In this document: positions 10,061 through 18,630 of the stretch, piece after piece
Position numbering within the stretch: the stretch's first letter is position 1
Layout of the letters: the number at the start of each line of letters is the position of its first letter
NCBI RefSeq assembly: GCF_002109325.1
Contig: NZ_CP015348.1
Location: forward strand, 1,135,001 to 1,199,000
Direction: 5' to 3'
DNA length: 64,000 nt
Source: Sporosarcina ureae
GTDB lineage: Bacteria; Bacillota; Bacilli; Bacillales_A; Planococcaceae
The notes under the pieces: model-generated
What the model was told of the DNA's origin: nothing
Database searches by the model: none
What the model saw: the letters and a program-made list of their open reading frames with translations, nothing else
Translations under genes and position numbers: made by a program

Positions 10061-11044
10061 TTGGATACAGGCACACATATTGCAATGGGTGTTGCGATTA
10101 GTGGATTGGCCCTTGCCGACTCAGTCGTAGCAACTGAACCTGCCACGATGGGCGCTGTTTTTGCTGGTATTATGGTTGGTTCACTCATTCCCGATATAGA
10201 TACGGTTCTGAAACTTAGAAACAACGCAGTTTATTTAACTAACCATCGAGGCATTACACATTCGGTTCCAGCGGTTATGCTGTGGCCGTTATTGATCTCC
10301 ATACTGTTGACCTTCATTGTGCCGGGTGCTATTTTCCTTCATGTATGGGCATGGTCATTCTTAGCGGTATTCACGCATGTCTTTGTGGATATTTTCAACT
10401 CGTATGGCACTCAGGCTCTTCGGCCATTCTCACAAAAGTGGGTAGCCATAGGTGTGATCAATACATTCGATCCGATTATTTTCGGACTTCATGTAGTGGC
10501 AATCTTGGCGTGGGTGTTCGGTACAGACCCTGTCTTGACAATGTCTATATTGTATATCGTCTTATTCTTCTATTACCTATTGCGTTTTGCAGTAAAGAGC
10601 GCAGTAAAAAATGCTGTAAAGAAGACGATTCCGAATGCGACGCATATATTCACTGCACCTACGATGAACTTCTTTCAGTGGCGAATTGCTGCAACGACAG
10701 AGGTTGATCATTATGTAGGACGAGCATACGGGCGTTCCATTACTATTTACGAACGTTTCAAACGTGAAACTATGCCAATGTCACCTCAAGTTGAAGCGGC
10801 GTTGGAAGATCCGAACATGCAGGCTTTCACTTCGTTTTCGCCTCTCTATCGTTGGTCAATTTCAGAAGAAGCGGCTATTTACGAAGTTCGTTTGATAGAT
10901 CTACGTTACCGAAGTAAAGGTTACTATCCATTCGTAGCGGTAGCACATGTCAATGAAGATTTAGAAGTAGTGAATTCCTATACTGGGTGGATTTTCTCAG
11001 AGGAAAAACTACGTAAAAAACTTAATTTTGCTCCTAATAATTAA
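10061..11044 (+). CDS. yfhP: YfhP family metal-dependent hydrolase, membrane-bound
   Basis: 327 residues starting at a TTG (10061) eight bases after AAAGGAGTG. The N-terminal half has four to five membrane helices and conserved polar motifs (DTGTHIAMG, SLIPDIDT, HRGITHS, HVFVDIFNSYG) typical of the YfhP/YdjM family (DUF457), annotated as membrane-bound metal-dependent hydrolases; the His/Asp motifs are likely metal ligands. The C-terminal third is soluble. Biochemical function is not established. Divergent from mutY. Confidence 0.85.
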   Translation: MDTGTHIAMGVAISGLALADSVVATEPATMGAVFAGIMVGSLIPDIDTVLKLRNNAVYLTNHRGITHSVPAVMLWPLLISILLTFIVPGAIFLHVWAWSFLAVFTHVFVDIFNSYGTQALRPFSQKWVAIGVINTFDPIIFGLHVVAILAWVFGTDPVLTMSILYIVLFFYYLLRFAVKSAVKNAVKKTIPNATHIFTAPTMNFFQWRIAATTEVDHYVGRAYGRSITIYERFKRETMPMSPQVEAALEDPNMQAFTSFSPLYRWSISEEAAIYEVRLIDLRYRSKGYYPFVAVAHVNEDLEVVNSYTGWIFSEEKLRKKLNFAPNN

Positions 11045-11082
11045 AGAACGTTCGTGCATTAAGCACGAGCGCTCTTTTTTTT
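11045..11082 (+). terminator. Terminator of yfhP
   Basis: Imperfect hairpin with core TTCGTGC/GCACGAG followed by a T8 run immediately after the yfhP stop. Confidence 0.75.
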
Positions 11083-11413
11083 ATTTTCCGCTTTTTATAT
11101 TTTTCAACATCGCAAGTGGCAATGCCTCTTCAGCTTTGTCTCCGCCTAAGCGATACCCCCATGCGAATAGCCCTTTTAGATAATCCACTTGAAAGAACAC
11201 GCCATCGTCTCCTTCAATACGATACATTTCACCAGGCTTAATCGTAGCAGGATCCACAAGATATGATTGCACTAGAACTGCTTTTCTTTGATGAACAGCA
11301 TATTCACTGAGCATCCCCATCTGTTCCGCTTTACGCGCTTTTTCCATCAATTTACCGATTTCGCTACGTAGTTCGTTTTCATTCATGTCACTATAATGTT
11401 TTTCAGTATCCAT
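11081..11413 (-). CDS. yfhH: YfhH family protein (DUF1811)
   Basis: 110 residues, soluble: a helical first half rich in charged residues and a beta-rich second half (GEMYRIEGDDGVFFQVDYLKG). It is the DUF1811/YfhH family, found immediately after recX in Bacillales; function unknown. The start at 11413 is preferred because AAAAGGA lies 9 bases upstream; the earlier in-frame ATG at 11422 is too close to it. The coding region overlaps the 3' end of recX by 11 bases, showing translational coupling. Confidence 0.85.
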   Translation of the reverse strand: MDTEKHYSDMNENELRSEIGKLMEKARKAEQMGMLSEYAVHQRKAVLVQSYLVDPATIKPGEMYRIEGDDGVFFQVDYLKGLFAWGYRLGGDKAEEALPLAMLKNIKSGK

Positions 11414-12215
11414 CTTCTTCATTCCTTTTCTGTTCAATAAATTGATCGATTTGACCGAGTGGAATACCTTTTTGATACATCGATTGCTTCACACGTTGTC
11501 TAAGGTCGGATCCTGAGTATTTACTTTGGTAGCGTCTCCATGCTTTCTCACCGAATGCAGACGTAATGTCGGACCATTCTTCTTCATCCCGCTCGATTGT
11601 TAAATTGCTGAGAACTTCCGAAATCTGCTGATAAGAAAACCCTTTTCTAGCCAATGAATTCTGTATTTTTTGCTTAACTTGTGCTGGTGGCTGTGAACTA
11701 TTCGATCGCATCGTTTTTTCAGCCAGTTTCATGGCATTAGCCATTTGATCTTCCATTGTATATTCCTCCAATGCTTGAGTTTGCAGTTCTTTGGGTATAC
11801 CTTTTTTATAGAGAGATTGCTGAATAGCTCTCGGGCCTTTTAACGTACTATTTTTTTCTGTGCGTACAAGTGCTTCCGAAAATGCTTCATCATTCAAAAA
11901 GCCAAGCCGTTTTAATTTGACGATAGCTTCTAGAACAACCGCTTCTCCATATTCTTTTTCAAGCAATTTCTTCTTAACTTCCATTTCACTTCGCATTCGG
12001 AACGATAAAAAATGTAAAGCACGGTTAAATGCTTTTTCAATTTGGTCTGAATAAACAATCTCGTCCGTAGACCAATCGTCCAATTCCATGCCTTTCGTGA
12101 GTTCAAATTTCACTAAGACTGTTTCATGGACACTAAATGCATATTGATCATCAAGGAAAATATTATAACGTTCGCTATCTCTTTTTTGTTGTGATATTTT
12201 GGTAATAAGCGGCAC
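11403..12215 (-). CDS. recX: Recombination regulator RecX
   Basis: 270 residues made of repeated three-helix RecX modules (for example RLGFLNDEAFSEALVR and QSLYKKGIPKEL). RecX binds RecA filaments and modulates recombination and the SOS response. The length equals the long Bacillus RecX (about 264). The start is a GTG at 12215 after GTGATGG, a weak ribosome site, so the exact start is less certain. Transcribed with the overlapping yfhH. Confidence 0.92.
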   Translation of the reverse strand: MPLITKISQQKRDSERYNIFLDDQYAFSVHETVLVKFELTKGMELDDWSTDEIVYSDQIEKAFNRALHFLSFRMRSEMEVKKKLLEKEYGEAVVLEAIVKLKRLGFLNDEAFSEALVRTEKNSTLKGPRAIQQSLYKKGIPKELQTQALEEYTMEDQMANAMKLAEKTMRSNSSQPPAQVKQKIQNSLARKGFSYQQISEVLSNLTIERDEEEWSDITSAFGEKAWRRYQSKYSGSDLRQRVKQSMYQKGIPLGQIDQFIEQKRNEEDGY

Positions 12216-12308
12216 GTTTCCATCACCTACTTTGTCTAAGTATACCGCTTCTTGCGGTGGTGGTCAGCAATAGTGTACTAATTTTCAAGAGAATGGAGGG
12301 AAACCATT

Positions 12309-13208
12309 ATGAGAGTGGTTATTACAGGGGGAACTGGATTCATTGGCAGTATCTTAACTGAGAAATTAAAGCTAAAGGGTCATGAAGTAATTATTTTAAC
12401 GCGTAAGCCTTCATCACAACATAATGATGTTCATTATGTTCAATGGTTGACTGATCATGCTTCACCCGAAAATGAATTGGGGCACGTAGATGCATTTGTT
12501 AACTTAGCAGGCGTGTCAATTGATGATGGTCGTTGGTCGGAAGAGCGAAAAAAGCAGATTCACGATAGTCGAATAACAGCTACGCAAGAAGTATTGCGTA
12601 TTATGCGTACGCTTCCTGAGAAACCACGTGTTTTAGTGAATGCAAGTGCTATTGGGATTTATCCTACATCGCTCACTGCTGAGTACACTGAAGATTCTAC
12701 TGCAGTCGGGGATGATTTTCTCGCACAAACCGTACATGACTGGGAAAATCTCGCAGGGCAAGCGAAAGAATTAGGTGTACGTACTGTATATACTCGTTTC
12801 GGTATTGTGCTCGGTAAAGATGGTGGTGCACTTCCACTTATTAAACTTCCTTATCAATTATTTGCCGGTGGTAAAATCGGTTCGGGCAATCAATGGTTCT
12901 CATGGGTGCATGTTGAAGACGTGGCTAACGCCATCCTCTTTTCCATAGAGAATCATGATGTTGAAGGTCCCGTTAACGTAGTGGCACCAAGTCCGATGCA
13001 TATGAACGCTTTCGGCAAAACAATCGGCAAAGTATTGCATCGTCCACACTGGTTCCCAGTACCAAGTTTTGCTATGGAAGTTGCATTAGGTGAAAAAAGT
13101 ATCGTCGTCTTGCAAGGTCAGCATGTACTACCGAAAAAGTTGTTAGCCCATGGGTTTACGTTCGATTACCCTTCATTACGACCAGCACTTGAAAATTTAC
13201 TAAAATGA
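12309..13208 (+). CDS. yfhF: SDR39U1-type epimerase family protein (TIGR01777, YfhF)
   Basis: 299 residues of the atypical short-chain dehydrogenase family TIGR01777. The NAD(P) loop GGTGFIGS is at residues 7-14, and the family landmarks NLAGVSIDDGRW and WFSWVHVEDV are present. It carries a C-terminal DUF1731-like segment (about 247-299). It is probably a cytosolic NAD(P)H-dependent epimerase or reductase of unknown substrate. ATG follows TGGAGGGAAACC. Divergent from recX and followed by a terminator. Confidence 0.88.
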   Translation: MRVVITGGTGFIGSILTEKLKLKGHEVIILTRKPSSQHNDVHYVQWLTDHASPENELGHVDAFVNLAGVSIDDGRWSEERKKQIHDSRITATQEVLRIMRTLPEKPRVLVNASAIGIYPTSLTAEYTEDSTAVGDDFLAQTVHDWENLAGQAKELGVRTVYTRFGIVLGKDGGALPLIKLPYQLFAGGKIGSGNQWFSWVHVEDVANAILFSIENHDVEGPVNVVAPSPMHMNAFGKTIGKVLHRPHWFPVPSFAMEVALGEKSIVVLQGQHVLPKKLLAHGFTFDYPSLRPALENLLK

Positions 13209-13213
13209 TATCC

Positions 13214-13257
13214 AATGTTTGTTAAGACGTTTTCACGTTTTGACAAACATTTTTTAT
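13214..13257 (+). terminator. Terminator of the TIGR01777 gene
   Basis: Hairpin AATGTTTGT...ACAAACATT with an additional inner stem, then a T6 run, 5 bases past the stop. Confidence 0.75.
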
Positions 13258-13262
13258 TTCAT

Positions 13263-13292
13263 TACATACAAAGAGTGGATTGGTACATGCTT
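13263..13292 (+). promoter_or_regulatory. Possible sigma-G promoter of pdaA
   Basis: TACATA (13263-13268), a 17-base spacer and CATGCTT (13286-13292), just ahead of the ribosome site. It resembles forespore promoters but misses one -10 base. B. subtilis pdaA is a sigma-G gene, which supports the call. Confidence 0.4.
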
Positions 13293-13313
13293 AGTAAAAA
13301 GGAGTGATGCTTA

Positions 13314-14114
13314 ATGACTCAACATCTGTCGGGATTTCTACTGGCATCTTGTTTACTGATCGTTGGCGTTGTGATGAATCCCTTCACTGTCCAGGCTGAA
13401 GCTTTTCATTGGGGATTTAAGAAGGCAACTGAGGGAGTTCCTCCTTCCGCAGGAGCAGAATTGGATAAATTGCTTGATGATTACGGTGCAATCTATAAAG
13501 GGAAGGACGATAAAAAAGTTGTATATCTAACGTTCGATAACGGATACGAGAACGGATACACAGAAAGCATTTTAGATACACTAAAAAAAGAGAAAGCACC
13601 CGCCACATTTTTCTTGACTGGGCATTATGTAAAAAGTGCAAGTGATTTAGTAAAGCGTATGGTAAAGGATGGTCATGGAATTGGGAATCATTCATATGAT
13701 CACCCGAACATGGCCAATATAACCGAACAGCAGATGGAAGATGAGTGGAAGAGGTTAGATGAAATTGTATACGCTACTACTGGTCTAAAGAGAACGATCT
13801 ACGCAAGGCCACCAGAGGGTACATTCAATGCGAAGCTACTAGAAAAAGGGAACGAACTGGGATACAGACATATTTTCTGGTCTGTTGCCTTCATTGACTG
13901 GCACCGTGACCAGCGAAAAGGAAAAGCGTATGCCTATAATGAATTGATGAATCAATTACACCCGGGCGCTGTCATTCTTATGCATACCGTAGCAGCTGAT
14001 AATGCAGAGGCACTTCCCGATTTCATTCGAGATGCTAAGAAGCAGGGATATGAATTCCATTCATTAGATCAATTAGTGAAGGAATATGAAAAAGGAAATA
14101 AAATTACACAATAA
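13314..14114 (+). CDS. pdaA: Delta-lactam-forming polysaccharide deacetylase PdaA
   Basis: 266 residues: a signal peptide (about 1-29, cleaved near VQAEA) and a NodB polysaccharide deacetylase domain. Motif 1 TFDNGYENG and the metal-binding motif NHSYDHP are visible, followed by RPPEGTFN and the C-terminal LHPGAVILMH. PdaA removes the acetyl group from N-acetylmuramic acid during formation of muramic delta-lactam in spore cortex peptidoglycan, needed for germination. ATG follows AAAGGAGTG. Monocistronic, closed by a strong hairpin. Confidence 0.92.
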   Translation: MTQHLSGFLLASCLLIVGVVMNPFTVQAEAFHWGFKKATEGVPPSAGAELDKLLDDYGAIYKGKDDKKVVYLTFDNGYENGYTESILDTLKKEKAPATFFLTGHYVKSASDLVKRMVKDGHGIGNHSYDHPNMANITEQQMEDEWKRLDEIVYATTGLKRTIYARPPEGTFNAKLLEKGNELGYRHIFWSVAFIDWHRDQRKGKAYAYNELMNQLHPGAVILMHTVAADNAEALPDFIRDAKKQGYEFHSLDQLVKEYEKGNKITQ

Positions 14115-14117
14115 ATG

Positions 14118-14160
14118 AGAGACCTTATCTGTTTGTTTACTGCCAACAGATAAGGTCTCT
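14118..14160 (+). terminator. Terminator of pdaA
   Basis: Perfect 16-base hairpin (14118-14133 and 14145-14160) just after the stop. Confidence 0.85.
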
Positions 14161-14467
14161 AATTATTTGATTCATCTTCAATTTGCATGTTTATATTCGT
14201 AGTTATCCAACTTATTCACTGCCGTTGGACTGTTACGGATCCCCTCCTTCGTTGTTATGTGTCTAGGATTCGATTCGTTTCTATAACTACGACCTCCTTT
14301 TCTTTTGATTAAACTTACTATAACAACTATTCTGTTAATTGTAAAGTGTTTTAATGAAATTTCTACTATTTTCTTTTTTATTTGTTGTTTGTAGTACGCA
14401 CAACAAAATCAGATTGAAAAAAACAGTGTTTTCGTATACGATATCAATGATAGAAAGAGGTGTACGT
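14161..14467. other. Intergenic stretch between pdaA and the 56-residue gene
   Basis: About 300 bases without a convincing gene. The first part holds GGATCCCCTCC-like sequence on no obvious reading frame; the last 140 bases are AT-rich and probably carry the promoter of the next gene, although no confident -35/-10 pair was found. Confidence 0.5.
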
Positions 14468-14638
14468 ATGGATAACTCACAAAATAACGAACAAGTCTTC
14501 GAACTGAAGAATCGATTCAATCAATTCATCGAAACATTAGAAGCGATTGAACCTGAACACACGGACCTCCAAGATATAGATCGTCTAATCATGTTACTCG
14601 ATGAATTAGAAGAACAGATGGATAGTTCGAAAAAATAA
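14468..14638 (+). CDS. Small acidic SE1561-family protein
   Basis: 56 residues, acidic and fully helical by eye, with heptad-like spacing of hydrophobics (FELKNRFNQFIETLEAIEP and IDRLIMLLDELEEQ), so probably a short coiled coil. It resembles the SE1561-family small protein seen in Firmicutes; function unknown. The ATG at 14468 follows AGAAAGAGG by 6 bases; an in-frame extension upstream would encode an unrelated hydrophobic leader and lacks a ribosome site. It lies 24 bases before fumarase and is probably co-transcribed. Confidence 0.7.
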   Translation: MDNSQNNEQVFELKNRFNQFIETLEAIEPEHTDLQDIDRLIMLLDELEEQMDSSKK

Positions 14639-14662
14639 CATATACTAACGGGGGATTTTGAG

Positions 14663-16195
14663 ATGTACATAGAGAAAATTGAGAAGAGTATTTATGAACT
14701 AGTTTGTGAAACGTCCACAAACTTGCCAAAGGACGTTAGACGCGCAATCCTTTCCGCAAAGGAAAAAGAAAACAAAGGAACAAGCGCTGCTATGAGTTTG
14801 GATACGATCGCAAATAACATCAATATGGCAGATGATAAACTATCTCCAATTTGTCAGGATACAGGCCTTCCTACATTCAAGATCAAAACACCAATCGGAG
14901 TAAACCAATTGGAAATCAAAGCGGCAATTGTACGCGCCTTGGAGTTAGCTACGGAAAAAGGAAAGCTCCGTCCAAATGCTGTAGATTCATTGACTGGTGA
15001 AAACAGCGGCAATAACTTAGGTATTGGCTTGCCCGTTGTAAAGTTTGAACAATGGGAAGAAGATTACATAGAAGCAAAATTAATCTTAAAAGGTGGCGGA
15101 TGTGAAAACAAAAACATCCAGTACAGTCTCCCTACTGAATTAGAAGGTCTTGGTCGTGCAGGACGCGATTTAGACGGTATTCGCAAATGTATCCTTCACT
15201 CGGTTTACCAGGCACAAGGACAAGGTTGTTCTGCTGGATTTATCGGTGTCGGAATCGGTGGCGACCGTTCATCTGGATATGACTTGGCGAAAGAACAACT
15301 TTTCCGCAATGTAACGGACGTTAATCCAGTTCCTGAGCTTGCGCAGTTGGAAGAGTACGTATTAGAAAAAGCCAATCTTCTTGGAATCGGAACAATGGGC
15401 TTCGGCGGAGAAGCTACATTATTAGGATGTAAAATCGGTGTCATGCACCGCATTCCCGCAAGCTTCTACGTATCTGTAGCGTATAACTGCTGGGCATATC
15501 GCCGTATGGCAGTGAACATCAATGCAACAACTGGCGAAATCATGGATTGGCACTATAATGAAGGCGAGAAAATTGCATTCGAACAGCCAGCTGAAGAAGC
15601 AAAATCCACTGCACGTATCGTACACTTGCAAGCACCCATTTCAGAGGAAGACGTTCGCGACCTTCATGTTGGCGACGTGGTGAAAATTTCTGGCCGTATG
15701 TACACAGGCCGTGACGCCATCCACAAGCACTTAATGGACAATGACGCACCAGTTGATTTGAATGGACAAGTCATCTATCACTGTGGACCAGTTGTTCTAA
15801 AGAATGATGAAGGTAAGTATGAGATCAAAGCTGCGGGACCCACGACTTCTATGCGTGAAGAACCGTACCAGGGTGATATCATGAAAAAGTTCGGTATCCG
15901 TGCGGTAATTGGTAAAGGCGGAATGGGACCTAGAACACTTGCGGCTCTTAAAGAGCATGGCGGTGTGTACTTGAATGGTATAGGCGGTGCAGCGCAGTAT
16001 TATGCTGACTGTATTAAAGAGGTAGAAGGCGTCGACTTACTGGAGTTCGGTATTCCAGAAGCACTATGGCATTTACGCGTAGAGGACTTCACTGCAGTCG
16101 TCACAATGGACTCTCACGGTAACAGTTTACATGCTGATATTGACAAGTCATCTTTAGAAAAGCTTTCTCAGTTCAAAGAAAAAGTATTTAACTAA
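14663..16195 (+). CDS. fumA: Fumarate hydratase, class I (iron-sulfur)
   Basis: 510 residues covering the alpha (about 10-285) and beta (about 300-505) domains of class I fumarase in one chain. PICQDTG, GGGCENKN and YHCGPVV are conserved landmarks; Cys in CQDTG and GGGCEN are candidate 4Fe-4S ligands. It hydrates fumarate to malate in the TCA cycle. Class I enzymes are O2- and superoxide-sensitive, which is notable near perR and pfeT. B. subtilis relies on class II FumC, so this is a lineage difference. ATG follows ACGGGGGA. Confidence 0.92.
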   Translation: MYIEKIEKSIYELVCETSTNLPKDVRRAILSAKEKENKGTSAAMSLDTIANNINMADDKLSPICQDTGLPTFKIKTPIGVNQLEIKAAIVRALELATEKGKLRPNAVDSLTGENSGNNLGIGLPVVKFEQWEEDYIEAKLILKGGGCENKNIQYSLPTELEGLGRAGRDLDGIRKCILHSVYQAQGQGCSAGFIGVGIGGDRSSGYDLAKEQLFRNVTDVNPVPELAQLEEYVLEKANLLGIGTMGFGGEATLLGCKIGVMHRIPASFYVSVAYNCWAYRRMAVNINATTGEIMDWHYNEGEKIAFEQPAEEAKSTARIVHLQAPISEEDVRDLHVGDVVKISGRMYTGRDAIHKHLMDNDAPVDLNGQVIYHCGPVVLKNDEGKYEIKAAGPTTSMREEPYQGDIMKKFGIRAVIGKGGMGPRTLAALKEHGGVYLNGIGGAAQYYADCIKEVEGVDLLEFGIPEALWHLRVEDFTAVVTMDSHGNSLHADIDKSSLEKLSQFKEKVFN

Positions 16196-16200
16196 TAAGC

Positions 16201-16238
16201 AAGCAGCGAATGAGAACTATCATTCGCTGCTTTTTTAT
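16201..16238 (+). terminator. Terminator of fumarase
   Basis: A 13-base hairpin AAGCAGCGAATGA (16201-16213) with its complement (16220-16232), then T6. Confidence 0.85.
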
Positions 16239-16254
16239 GTAAATAAATAGATTG

Positions 16255-16460
16255 GCATGGATAAGTGATGCAGCGGTTATCCATCGTTACGCTGCGTTCC
16301 AGGCGGAAGCTGAGGCGACTCCTAGGGAATTGGAGTGATCTTGAGACCCTGGACAGGCGCCTTAATTTCTATAAAATATACAGAATTACGGTCAAGCGAA
16401 CCCTTTGCATTCCTGGAAAGCGTCCCCAATCGAAGCTTCAATCCCTTTGTACTCACTGCG
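16255..16460. repeat. Intergenic repeat related to the 55.7 kb element (unit D)
   Basis: Non-coding, relatively GC-rich block containing GGCGGAAGCTGAGGCGA near 16308 and GGAAAGCGTCCCC...GAAGCTTCAATCCC near 16418-16451. The closing part matches GGAAAGCGTCCGCC...GGAGCTTCCATCCC at about 55801-55834. The two copies look like diverged members of one dispersed hairpin family with different inner loops. No reading frame here looks genuine. Confidence 0.55.
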
Positions 16461-16548
16461 TCAACTTTACTCTGTGTATTTACTATCCATTACTTTTGCA
16501 TTAATTAGCCATTTAAGTAACACTTCTCATTGAGAAATGATATACTGT

Positions 16549-16563
16549 AGATAATAACTATTA
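16549..16563. promoter_or_regulatory. Fur/PerR-like operator upstream of pfeT
   Basis: The 15-mer AGATAATAACTATTA matches the 7-1-7 Fur consensus TGATAATnATTATCA at 11 of 14 defined positions and the PerR consensus at 10. It begins 2 bases after a -10-like TATACT (16541-16546), an operator-like position. Confidence 0.5.
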
Positions 16564-16595
16564 CAACTTCATATTCATTCTATTTTAATGCCCGA

Positions 16596-16627
16596 AAAGT
16601 CGATTCTACTACTGTAGAGTCGACTTT
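16596..16627. other. Hairpin in the pfeT leader
   Basis: Inverted repeat with arms 16596-16609 and 16614-16627 (AAAGTCGATTCTAC and its near-complement), between the predicted transcription start and the ribosome site. No T tract follows directly. It may be an attenuator, an mRNA stability element or a protein site. Confidence 0.45.
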
Positions 16628-16651
16628 CCTGCTTTAATAAGAGCTTTGAAA

Positions 16652-16668
16652 TTGAAACTCATTATCAA
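16652..16668. promoter_or_regulatory. Second Fur-box-like site next to the pfeT ribosome site
   Basis: Reading the complement, TGATAATGAGTTTCA matches the Fur 7-1-7 consensus at 12 of 14 defined bases. It sits 5 bases before the AGGAGGAG ribosome site of pfeT. Confidence 0.5.
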
Positions 16669-16683
16669 TTAGGAGGAGATTAC

Positions 16684-18588
16684 ATGACATCACTCGCAAA
16701 AGAACAACCAGAACAGACGATTGACTGGTCTGCACGTCTTGAGCTGATTGCGGCTATATTATCTGGAATTATCATTCTTGCAGCATGGATTTTAGGAAAA
16801 AACGGTCCAGAGTCCTTTTCGGTAACGCTGTATATTATAGCGTTTTTGATTGGTGGTTACGCTAAAGCAAAAGAAGGTATTGAAGAAACAATAAAAAACA
16901 AGGAACTGAATGTCGAGATGCTCATGATTTTTGCAGCGATCGGTTCAGGAATTATCGGATACTGGGCTGAAGGTGCAATCCTGATCTTCATCTTCGCAAT
17001 TAGCGGTGCACTAGAAACCTATACACTTAATAAAAGCCATAATGAAATATCTTCTTTGATGGAATTGCAACCTGAAGAAGCTTGGTTGATCCTTGAAGAC
17101 GGTAGCGAGAAAAAAGTATCTACAGATTCCCTATCTATTGGATCTGTATTGCTAGTTAAACCTGGTGAACGAATTCCGGTTGATGGTGAAATCTTGAGCG
17201 GCATCACTTCGATCGACATGTCAGCTATCAACGGAGAATCTATACCTGTGACGAAGCAGGAAAATGATGAATTATTTGCAGGGACAGTCAATATTAGTGG
17301 TGCGATCCGCATGACAATGACTAAACCAAGTTCCGAAACGTTATTCCAAAAGATTATTACAATGGTGCAAAACGCACAAAGCGAGAAATCTCCTTCTCAA
17401 CAATTTATCGAGCGCTTTGAAGGATCTTATGTAAAGATTGTGCTCGCAGCGGTTGTCATCATGATGTTCCTCCCCCACTTTTTATTTAACTGGGACTGGA
17501 CTACATCCTTCTACCGTGCGATCGTCTTGCTAGTAGTCGCCTCCCCTTGTGCATTAATGGCTTCGATCATGCCTGCTACATTAGCGGCTGTTTCTAATGG
17601 TGCTAGAAAAGGGGTATTATTTAAAGGCGGAGTCCATTTAGAACACTTAAGTACCTTGCAAGCATTTGCTTTTGATAAAACAGGTACTTTGACGAATGGT
17701 AAACCTATTGTGATGGATTTCATCGTTCGTGAAGGTGCAGACATGAAAGAGACGCTTGCTTTGTTTGCAGGTGCGGAATCGCTGTCCAATCATCCATTGG
17801 CAAAAGCTATCATTAATTACGCTGCAGAGCATGGTGTAGAACCTGAACGTAATCTTCATATTGAAGACGTTCCTGGATTTGGTATAAAAGCAGAAACCGA
17901 TCAAGGGGACATTCTAATCGGTAAACCGAAATTTGTTGGCGAAGAGTTAGTGGAAGATTTTCAAAACAATGTGGCAGTATCACTAGCGAATGAAGGAAAA
18001 ACCGTCATTTTCATGAGAGATGAACAAGGAATTGTAGCATTAGCAGCTTTACAAGATACATTACGTAAAGAAGCTATTTCAGCGATTAAATCGCTGCAGT
18101 CTTTAGGTCTCCATACCGTCATGTTGACTGGTGATAATGAAAAGACTGCACAAGCCATCGCAAGCGAAGTAGGTGTGGATTCCTACGTAGCAGAATGTCT
18201 ACCTGAGGAGAAAGTGGTTCAGCTTAAGCAACTATTGAAGAAGTACGGTATGGTCGGTATGGTGGGAGATGGAATCAATGACGCTCCTGCTCTAGCTACC
18301 GCCACTTCCGGTATTGCGATGGGTGAAGGTACAGATGTGGCACTCGAGACAGCTGATGTTGTGCTCATGCAAAACGACTTGAATCGCTTATCATACGCTA
18401 TTAAGCTTTCACGAAAAATGCAACGAATCGTTAAACAAAATGTATTCTTCTCGATAGCGGTCATCTCGATCCTCATTATCGCAAACTTCATGCAAGTAGT
18501 GGATTTACCTCTTGGTGTCATTGGACACGAAGGAAGTACAATATTGGTTATATTAAATGGTTTACGGATGCTTAATAAAATAGAATAA
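16684..18588 (+). CDS. pfeT: P1B-4-type metal-exporting P-type ATPase (PfeT/ZosA-like)
   Basis: 634 residues. It has no N-terminal CxxC metal-binding domain. The membrane metal site carries SPC (287-289), the P1B-4 hallmark, paired with HEGST near the last helices; phosphorylated D331 lies in DKTGTLTNG, with TGDN and GDGINDAP further on. In B. subtilis PfeT exports Fe(II) and is controlled by PerR repression and Fur activation; two Fur/PerR-like sites upstream agree. Co(II) or Zn(II) cannot be excluded. ATG follows AGGAGGAG. The gene ends at a convergent terminator shared with the YihY gene. Confidence 0.87.
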   Translation: MTSLAKEQPEQTIDWSARLELIAAILSGIIILAAWILGKNGPESFSVTLYIIAFLIGGYAKAKEGIEETIKNKELNVEMLMIFAAIGSGIIGYWAEGAILIFIFAISGALETYTLNKSHNEISSLMELQPEEAWLILEDGSEKKVSTDSLSIGSVLLVKPGERIPVDGEILSGITSIDMSAINGESIPVTKQENDELFAGTVNISGAIRMTMTKPSSETLFQKIITMVQNAQSEKSPSQQFIERFEGSYVKIVLAAVVIMMFLPHFLFNWDWTTSFYRAIVLLVVASPCALMASIMPATLAAVSNGARKGVLFKGGVHLEHLSTLQAFAFDKTGTLTNGKPIVMDFIVREGADMKETLALFAGAESLSNHPLAKAIINYAAEHGVEPERNLHIEDVPGFGIKAETDQGDILIGKPKFVGEELVEDFQNNVAVSLANEGKTVIFMRDEQGIVALAALQDTLRKEAISAIKSLQSLGLHTVMLTGDNEKTAQAIASEVGVDSYVAECLPEEKVVQLKQLLKKYGMVGMVGDGINDAPALATATSGIAMGEGTDVALETADVVLMQNDLNRLSYAIKLSRKMQRIVKQNVFFSIAVISILIIANFMQVVDLPLGVIGHEGSTILVILNGLRMLNKIE

Positions 18589-18630
18589 AAAAAAGTGAAG
18601 AAAGGGAATCCCTTTCTTCACTTTTTTTTA
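18587..18630. terminator. Bidirectional terminator between pfeT and yihY
   Basis: Long hairpin with AAAAGTGAAGAAAGGG arms and A/T tails on both sides, shared by convergent genes. Confidence 0.9.

Noticed and set aside
16265..16504. 79-codon open frame between fumarase and pfeT
   Set aside because: No ribosome site, odd composition, and it overlaps the repeat block shared with 55.7 kb.
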